A stretch of DNA of 64,000 nucleotides from Methylosinus sp. LW4 (lineage in GTDB: Bacteria > Pseudomonadota > Alphaproteobacteria > Rhizobiales > Beijerinckiaceae), in contig NZ_KB900627.1 in the NCBI RefSeq assembly GCF_000379125.1, positions 64,312 through 128,311 of the forward strand. Direction: 5' to 3'. Both the position numbers and the translations under genes were made by a program. The first letter of the stretch is position 1; every line of letters starts with the position of its first letter. Positions 58,394 through 64,000 of the stretch are shown here, piece after piece. Below the pieces are notes generated by a model that was given only the letters and a program-made list of their open reading frames with translations, had not been told where the DNA came from and did no database searches.

Positions 58394-60289
58394 GTGACAA
58401 TGCTCGCGAGCACAGAGGGGGTCGGCGGCCCGCGGCCCCCTGAAAGAGCGCGGCTGCTCGACGAGGAGCGCGTCTCCGTCCTCGAGCAGGCGCTCTGGAA
58501 GCGCCTGGACGACGCCGCCGATCTCGACGCTGTTCTCGCCGCATGGCTGGCGCTGCAATGCGGAATGATCTCCTTTGCGATCTGCGGCGCGATCGCTCTG
58601 CGGGGCCATAGCGGCAATCGAAAAATCGCCTCATGGCCGGAAGGCGTCGACGCCGTCTCGCGCCTTCATTCGACGATCGACCTCGCTGTCACGCAGCGGC
58701 GCGGCGTGGTGAGCAAGCCCGCCCTCGACTCCGGCGCGCCATCGCCGGTCGCGCAAATCGCCTATCCCATCATCATCGACGACAAAATTCTCGGCGCCGC
58801 GGCCATCGAGATTCAAGGCGATGGCTCGGCGCAAGCGCGGCTCGCGGCGCGGCAGCTGCAATGGGGCGTCGCGCGGGTCCGCGAGCGTCTGCGCATGGAC
58901 GCCGCCGCCGAATCGACGCAGCGTCTGCGCCGCGTGACCGGCGTTCTCGACATGCTCGCCTTGGCGCTCGAGGAGGAGGGCTTCGCGCCCGCCTGTCGCG
59001 CCTGCGTCACCGAGCTCGCGTCGCTCCATGCCTGCGAGCGCGTGAGCATCGGCTTCGCGCAAGAATCGGGCGTGCGCGTCGCCGCGATCTCCCACAGCGC
59101 GCATTTCGGAAAAGACCTCAATCTCGTTCGGCTCTTGAACGGCGCGATGAATGAGGCGGTCGATCAGCACGCAATCGTCCTCTATCCGTCGCGCCCGGAA
59201 GATTCGACGATCGTCCGCGCGCATGGCGAATTGGCCGAGGCGCATGGCTGCGCCGCCATTCTGACGACGCCCATGTTCGCTAAGGATCAGTTTGTCGGGG
59301 CCTTGACCTTCGAGCGCGGCAAGGACCGGCCGTTCGAGCAGGAGGAGATCGCGTTTCTCGAATGTCTCGCCTCCGCTCTCGGTCCCGTGCTCGACATTCG
59401 CCGCCGCGATGATCGCTGGCTGATCCTCAAGGCGTGGGAGTCGCTTCGCGCGCAGGCGCATGATCTCGTCGGGCCGGGCCATGTCGGACGCAAGCTCGCA
59501 GCGCTCGCGCTGGTTGCCTCGAGCCTGCTGCTCTCTCTCGTGACCGACGTCTATCGCGTGAGCGCCAACGCCGTGATCGAGGGCCGGGTACAGCGCGCGA
59601 TCGTCGCGCCATTCAACGGATTCATCAAGGACGCGCATGTGCGCGCCGGCGACGAGGTGCGCAGCGGAGATCTGCTGGCGACTCTCGACGATCGTGAATT
59701 CGCGCTCGAGCGCTTGCGCTGGGTCACGGAGAGACAGAAGAAGCAATATGAGTTCGAGCGCGCCGGCGGCGCGCGCAATCGCGCCGACGCGCGCGTGCTC
59801 GGCGCCGAGATGCAGGAGTCGGAGGCGCAGATCAAGCTCGCGGACGAGCAGCTCGCGCGAACGAAATTGCAGGCGCCTTTCGACGGCCTCGTCGTCTCCG
59901 GCGATCTCAGCCAGTCCATCGGCGCCGCCGTCCAGCGCGGGCAGCTCCTGTTCGAGATTGCGCCGCTCGACGATTGGCGGGTCGTTTTGGATGTCGACGA
60001 ATCGCAGGTCAATGAGATTGTGAACGGAGCGGGCGGCGAATTGCTGATCGCCGCGCTCCCGAACGAGACCTTCCCGCTCACGGTTGAAAAAATCACGCCT
60101 GTGGCGAAGGCCGATGAAGGCGCGAATACGTTCCGCATCGAGGCCGCGCTGCGGGCGAGCTCGCCGAAGCTGCGGCCCGGCATGAAAGGCGTCGGAAAAG
60201 TGGATGCGGGCCGCAGACGCATCGGCTGGATCTGGACCCGATCGCTGGTCGATTGGCTGAAGGTCTGGTCCTGGCGATGGCTGGCTTAG
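58394..60289 (+). CDS. GAF-HlyD fusion, periplasmic adaptor with cytoplasmic sensor part
   Basis: A 631-residue protein. Residues 1-180 form a poorly conserved domain, and about 185-335 form a GAF domain (TELASLHACERVSIGF, TTPMFAKDQFVGALTFERG, FLECLASALGP). One membrane helix follows (about 367-387). The periplasmic part is an HlyD/membrane-fusion adaptor: lipoyl-like hairpin (VAPFNGFIKDAHVRAGDEVRSGDLLATLDD, 403-432), coiled coil (about 433-490), second lipoyl half (TKLQAPFDGLVVSGDLSQSIG) and beta-barrel. Such adaptors bridge an inner-membrane exporter to the outer membrane. The start is the GTG at 58394 or the ATG at 58400. Its stop overlaps the ribosome binding site of the next gene. Confidence 0.88.
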   Translation: MTMLASTEGVGGPRPPERARLLDEERVSVLEQALWKRLDDAADLDAVLAAWLALQCGMISFAICGAIALRGHSGNRKIASWPEGVDAVSRLHSTIDLAVTQRRGVVSKPALDSGAPSPVAQIAYPIIIDDKILGAAAIEIQGDGSAQARLAARQLQWGVARVRERLRMDAAAESTQRLRRVTGVLDMLALALEEEGFAPACRACVTELASLHACERVSIGFAQESGVRVAAISHSAHFGKDLNLVRLLNGAMNEAVDQHAIVLYPSRPEDSTIVRAHGELAEAHGCAAILTTPMFAKDQFVGALTFERGKDRPFEQEEIAFLECLASALGPVLDIRRRDDRWLILKAWESLRAQAHDLVGPGHVGRKLAALALVASSLLLSLVTDVYRVSANAVIEGRVQRAIVAPFNGFIKDAHVRAGDEVRSGDLLATLDDREFALERLRWVTERQKKQYEFERAGGARNRADARVLGAEMQESEAQIKLADEQLARTKLQAPFDGLVVSGDLSQSIGAAVQRGQLLFEIAPLDDWRVVLDVDESQVNEIVNGAGGELLIAALPNETFPLTVEKITPVAKADEGANTFRIEAALRASSPKLRPGMKGVGKVDAGRRRIGWIWTRSLVDWLKVWSWRWLA

Positions 60290-60298
60290 GAGCGCCCA

Positions 60299-62446
60299 AT
60301 GGTCGCGCCGCTGCGCAGCTCGTCCTGGTATCGCGTCGCCGATCTCAAGCCGCGATTGCGCGCGCATGCGCGCATCTATCGCCAGCGGCATAGGGGCCAG
60401 CTGTGGTATGTTCTGCAGGATCGGCAGAATGGCCAATTTCATCGCCTCTCGCCCTTGGCGCATCATATCGTCTGCCTCATGGACGGTCGCCGCACCATCG
60501 ACCAGATTTGGGAGATGATGGGCGAGCGCTATGGCGACGATCAGCCGACGCAGGATGAGACCATTCGTCTTCTCGCCCAGGTCCACGCCGCGGATCTGCT
60601 GATCGGCGACGTTCCGCCGGACATGGACGAATTGGCGCATCGAGCCGATCGGCACAGTCGTCGAAGCTTCGTGCAGAACATTCGCAATCCGCTGGCGATC
60701 CGTATTCCGCTGATCGATCCCGAGCGCTTCCTCGCTGCGGCGGCGCCGCTCGGCAGAGTCTTGTTCAGCTGGTGGGGCTTCGGCTTCTGGCTCGCGACGA
60801 TCGCCATCGGGCTCGCGCTCGCCGGCGTGAGCTGGACCGCGCTCACCCATAATGTCGCCGATCGCGTTCTCTCCGCGGAGAATATCGTTCTTCTGCTGCT
60901 GGTCTATCCGCTCGTCAAGGCGCTGCATGAGATCGGCCACGGCATGGCGACGGCGCGCTGGGGCGGCGAGGTCCATGAGCTCGGCGTCATGCTGCTCGTG
61001 CTGATGCCGGTCCCTTATGTCGACGCTTCCGCCTCGGCCGCTTTTCAGGAGAAGCGGCGCCGCATCATCGTCGGCGCGGCGGGGATCATGGTCGAAATGT
61101 TCCTCGCCGCAGTGGCGATGATGGTCTGGGCGCTCGTCGAGAAAGGATTCGTGCGCGCGGCGGCCTTCGACGTCATGCTGATCGGCAGCGCCTCGACATT
61201 GCTCGTCAACGGCAATCCGCTGCTCCGTTTCGACGGCTATTATATTCTCGCCGATCTGATCGAGATTCCCAATCTCGGCGCGCGCGCCAACGCCTATGCG
61301 CTCTATCTTCTGCAGCGTCACATCTTCGGCCTCGCGCATATCGCCTCGCCGGCGACGGCGCCCGGCGAGGCGCGCTGGCTTCTCGCCTATGCGGCCGCGT
61401 CCTTCGTCTACCGAATGACCGTGACCTTCGGCATAGCTCTGTTCATCGGCTCGCGCTTCTTCATTCTCGGCATTCTGCTCGCGCTCTGGGGGCTCACAAC
61501 CGGCGTCGCGCTGCCGCTCGCGAAAGGCTTCGGCCGGCTCCTCGCCGATCCGCAGCTGCGAAGCGTGCGTGGACGGGCGCTTCTCGCCTGCGGCCTCGGG
61601 ACAGCGGCGCTCGTCATCCTCGCCGCTGTGATTCCCGCTCCTTATGCGACCATGGCGCAGGGCGTCGTCGTCGCGCCGGAGAAGTCCACGCTTCGCGTGC
61701 GCACAGACGGAGAAGTGATCGACGCGCTCGTCGCCGAGGATCGCCCTGTCGAAGCCGGAACGCGCGTCGCGACATTGGCGGACCCGATCCTCGCCGGCGA
61801 GACCGCGGTGCTGGAGGCGCAGACGGAGGCCTATCGCCTGCGGCTCGAGGCCGTCGCCAGCTCCGATCTCGTGCAGGCCAATATTTTCCGCGAGGAGCTG
61901 CGTCGTCTCGAAGGCGCCTTGACGCTGAACCGAGGGCGCATGGCCGATCTCGAGATCATCGCCGAGAATTCCGGCCGCCTCATCCTGCCGCGCGCTGCGG
62001 ACCTTCCCGGAAAATTTTTAAAGAAGGGCGATCTGCTCGGCTATGTCATCGCGGAAGGCGACCCGGTGGTGCGCGTCGTGGTTCCGCAATCGGATATCGA
62101 TCTCGTGCGCAGCCGCACGATGAAGGTGGATGTCCGCTTCGTCGATCGCGTCGATCGCGTGATCCCCGCCGTCGTCGCGCGCCAGGCGCCGGCGGCTCTG
62201 GACGAATTGCCGAGCCTCGCGCTCAGCAAGCGCGGCGGCGGCGACATTGCGATCGATCCGACCAAGACCGATGCGCCGCGCGCGCTCGAAACGCAGTTTC
62301 ACCTCGACCTTCATGTCCCGCCGCAAGAGGCGCGGATGAACATAGGCGAGCGCGTTTATGTGCGCTTCGATCACGGCGCCGAGCCGGTCGCTGGGCGCAT
62401 CTGGCGCGCTGCGCGCCAATTGCTGCTGAGACAGTTCGGTGTCTGA
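60299..62446 (+). CDS. PqqD-like/M50 metalloprotease/HlyD fusion membrane protein
   Basis: A 715-residue inner-membrane protein. The N-terminus (about 25-105, YVLQDRQNGQFHRLSPLAHHIVCLMDGRRTIDQI) resembles PqqD-like peptide-binding domains. The middle is an M50 site-2-protease-like membrane domain with HEIGH at 210-214 and NPLLRFDGYY at 306-315, the zinc-binding motifs. The C-terminal part (about 450-715) is an HlyD-like adaptor (VVVAPEKSTLRVRTDGEVIDALV, VPQSDIDLVRS). Start ATG at 60299 has AGGAG eight bases upstream. Its end overlaps the SecA-like gene by eight bases. It may anchor or process the exported protein. Confidence 0.88.
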   Translation: MVAPLRSSSWYRVADLKPRLRAHARIYRQRHRGQLWYVLQDRQNGQFHRLSPLAHHIVCLMDGRRTIDQIWEMMGERYGDDQPTQDETIRLLAQVHAADLLIGDVPPDMDELAHRADRHSRRSFVQNIRNPLAIRIPLIDPERFLAAAAPLGRVLFSWWGFGFWLATIAIGLALAGVSWTALTHNVADRVLSAENIVLLLLVYPLVKALHEIGHGMATARWGGEVHELGVMLLVLMPVPYVDASASAAFQEKRRRIIVGAAGIMVEMFLAAVAMMVWALVEKGFVRAAAFDVMLIGSASTLLVNGNPLLRFDGYYILADLIEIPNLGARANAYALYLLQRHIFGLAHIASPATAPGEARWLLAYAAASFVYRMTVTFGIALFIGSRFFILGILLALWGLTTGVALPLAKGFGRLLADPQLRSVRGRALLACGLGTAALVILAAVIPAPYATMAQGVVVAPEKSTLRVRTDGEVIDALVAEDRPVEAGTRVATLADPILAGETAVLEAQTEAYRLRLEAVASSDLVQANIFREELRRLEGALTLNRGRMADLEIIAENSGRLILPRAADLPGKFLKKGDLLGYVIAEGDPVVRVVVPQSDIDLVRSRTMKVDVRFVDRVDRVIPAVVARQAPAALDELPSLALSKRGGGDIAIDPTKTDAPRALETQFHLDLHVPPQEARMNIGERVYVRFDHGAEPVAGRIWRAARQLLLRQFGV

Positions 62447-64000
62447 GGCGTCCGCGCCGGCGCGCGCTCCCCTGCCGCGTCCGCGGATCTATCCCGAGCG
62501 CCGCTGGCCGCGATCGGGTGCGCTGGAACGCGCGGCGGAAGCGGCGGCGGCGCGCTTTGCGCCGGCGATCGGCTGGTTCGCCGGGCGCGGCGCCGGCGGC
62601 GTCGTGGAGCGCGTCGCCGCGCATGAGGCGGAGCTGCGCGCGCTCTCCGACGTGGAGCTGCGCCTGCGCGGCCGAGCGCTGCGTGAATCGCTGTATCGCT
62701 GTCGCGCGCGCGACCCGAAGGCGATCGCGGAAGCATTCGCGGTGATCCGCGAGGCGTCGGACCGCGTGCTGGGAATGCGTCACTTCGACGTGCAGCTGAT
62801 CGGCGGCGATATTCTCCTTTGCGGAATGATCGCCGAGATGGACACCGGCGAAGGCAAGACGCTCACGGCGACATTGGCGGCCGCGACCGCGGCGCTGGCG
62901 GGACTCCCGACCCATGTCGTCACGGTGAACGACTATCTCGCGCGTCGCGACGCCGATCTGATGCGGCCGCTCTATGAATTTCTCGGATTGCGCGTCGGCG
63001 TCGTCACGCAGGAGATGGCGCCCGAGCAAAAAGCGGCGGCCTACGCCTGCGACATCGCCTATTGCACGAACAAGACCCTCGCCTTCGATTATTTGCGGGA
63101 CCGCTTGGCGCTCGGGCGGCGGAGCGGCGATCTCCGGCACAAGCTCGCGCGGCTCGCGGCGCCGGCGGCGCCGGAGCGTGATCTCCTGCTGCGGGGCCTT
63201 CACTTCGCCATCGTCGACGAGGCGGACAGCATACTCGTCGACGAGGCGCGCACGCCGCTCATTCTCTCGCGCGAGCTGCAATCGACCTCCGAGCGCGAGG
63301 AGTTCGCTCATGCGCTGGCGCTCGCCGAGCGGATGAGCGAAGGACGCGATTTCGCGATCCGCTTCGACGAGCGTCGGGTCGAGCTGACCGCGAGCGGCCG
63401 CGCTCTGCTCGCCGAATTGGCGCAGCCGCTCGGAAGCCGTTGGCGCATGACGGCGCAACGCGAGGAATGGGCGGTTCAGGCGATCACGGCGCTGCGCCTC
63501 TTCCATCGCGACGAGCATTACATCGTGCGCGGCGGGAAGGTGGAGATCGTCGACGAGCATACCGGCCGCGTCATGGCCGATCGCTTTTGGAGCGACGGGC
63601 TCCATCAGATGATCGAGGTCAAGGAAGGCTGCGCGATCTCGGGCGTGCGGGCGACGATCGCGCGAATGACCTATCAGCGCTTTTTTCGACGCTATCAGCG
63701 GCTCGCCGGCATGACGGGCACGGCCGCGGAGGTCGCGGGCGAGCTGTGGAGCGTCTATCGCCTCGCCGTCGCGCGCGTGCCGACCAACCGGCCCTCGCGA
63801 CGCGAGCTGCGAGCCGATCGCATCTTCGCCACGGAGGCGGAGAAATGGCGCGCGGTCGCGGAGACGGTCGCGGAGCATCATCGGCGGGGCGCGCCCGTGC
63901 TGCTCGGCGCGAGATCGGTCGCCACATCGCGCAGAGCGAGCGAGGCGCTCGCCGCGGCGGGCTTGCCGCATGTCGTTCTCAACGCCGCGCAGGACGCGGC
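62439..64000 (+). CDS. SecA paralogue, 5' part (runs off the window)
   Basis: At least 520 codons, open to the right edge. Motifs of SecA are all present: MRHFDVQLIGG (113-123), Walker A MDTGEGKT (134-141), YCTNKTLAFDYLRD, Walker B region IVDEADSILVDEARTPLI (258-275), IVDEHTGRVMADRFWSDGLHQMIEVKEG and LAGMTGTAAEV...VPTNRPSRRE. The stretch between Walker B and IVDEHTG, the preprotein cross-linking region, is about 40 residues shorter than in E. coli SecA (judged from memory). The start is the GTG at 62439, overlapping the M50 gene. Divergence from housekeeping SecA and linkage to the giant gene suggest an accessory, substrate-specific motor. Confidence 0.9.
   Translation, partial: MSEASAPARAPLPRPRIYPERRWPRSGALERAAEAAAARFAPAIGWFAGRGAGGVVERVAAHEAELRALSDVELRLRGRALRESLYRCRARDPKAIAEAFAVIREASDRVLGMRHFDVQLIGGDILLCGMIAEMDTGEGKTLTATLAAATAALAGLPTHVVTVNDYLARRDADLMRPLYEFLGLRVGVVTQEMAPEQKAAAYACDIAYCTNKTLAFDYLRDRLALGRRSGDLRHKLARLAAPAAPERDLLLRGLHFAIVDEADSILVDEARTPLILSRELQSTSEREEFAHALALAERMSEGRDFAIRFDERRVELTASGRALLAELAQPLGSRWRMTAQREEWAVQAITALRLFHRDEHYIVRGGKVEIVDEHTGRVMADRFWSDGLHQMIEVKEGCAISGVRATIARMTYQRFFRRYQRLAGMTGTAAEVAGELWSVYRLAVARVPTNRPSRRELRADRIFATEAEKWRAVAETVAEHHRRGAPVLLGARSVATSRRASEALAAAGLPHVVLNAAQDA

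Noticed and set aside
1..64000. CRISPR arrays, tRNA and rRNA genes
   Set aside because: I looked for regularly spaced repeats and for cloverleaf or rRNA core sequences and saw none.

Overview
This 64-kb, GC-rich window reads as part of a repABC-type plasmid, megaplasmid or chromid of an alphaproteobacterium, probably Hyphomicrobiales. The 3' end of repA, then repB, a counter-transcribed RNA and repC are all recognisable at the left edge. A Methylocystis/Methylosinus-like methanotroph is a plausible host from the general look of the genes, but no methane-oxidation gene is present, so that is only an impression. Everything here was read from sequence alone; family names rest on motifs recognised by eye.

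Left part (1-9.2 kb): the replication/partition module; a serine recombinase; an IS21-family element (3763-6105) with 51-bp imperfect ends and a 5-bp target duplication, inserted into a Fic-family gene whose C-terminal end lies on the other side; and decayed sequence holding an arginase-like 3' fragment and a possible remnant of a type II secretion locus.

Middle part (9.2-31.1 kb): a Tat-exported phospholipase C; a minus-strand metal-uptake operon (DUF2946 protein, FecI-like sigma factor, FecR-like regulator, TonB-dependent siderophore-type receptor, PepSY membrane protein); a minus-strand envelope operon (DUF4892/OmpA protein, DUF3617 protein, small exported protein); a LuxR-like regulator; a plus-strand operon for glycine betaine synthesis from glycine (GSMT and SDMT) followed by an MFS transporter; and a self-contained TonB system (exbD-tonB-receptor-exbB) followed by a Tat-exported CpdB-like nucleotidase. 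The phospholipase and the nucleotidase suggest scavenging of organic phosphate.

Right part (31.3-64 kb): one 26.6-kb reading frame encodes an 8,874-residue LEPR-XLL giant surface protein: a long Ala/Gly/Val repeat region, a glycine-rich segment, a beta-propeller-like block, nine PKD-like domains, an RTX-like patch and four LamG-like modules. It is followed on the same strand by a DUF3467 protein, a GAF-HlyD fusion, a PqqD/M50/HlyD membrane fusion and a SecA paralogue that runs off the window edge. No ABC exporter and no conventional signal peptide on the giant protein are visible. I propose that these genes form a dedicated SecA-paralogue export pathway for the giant LEPR-XLL protein. This is the most interesting system in the window and is an inference from linkage and domain content.
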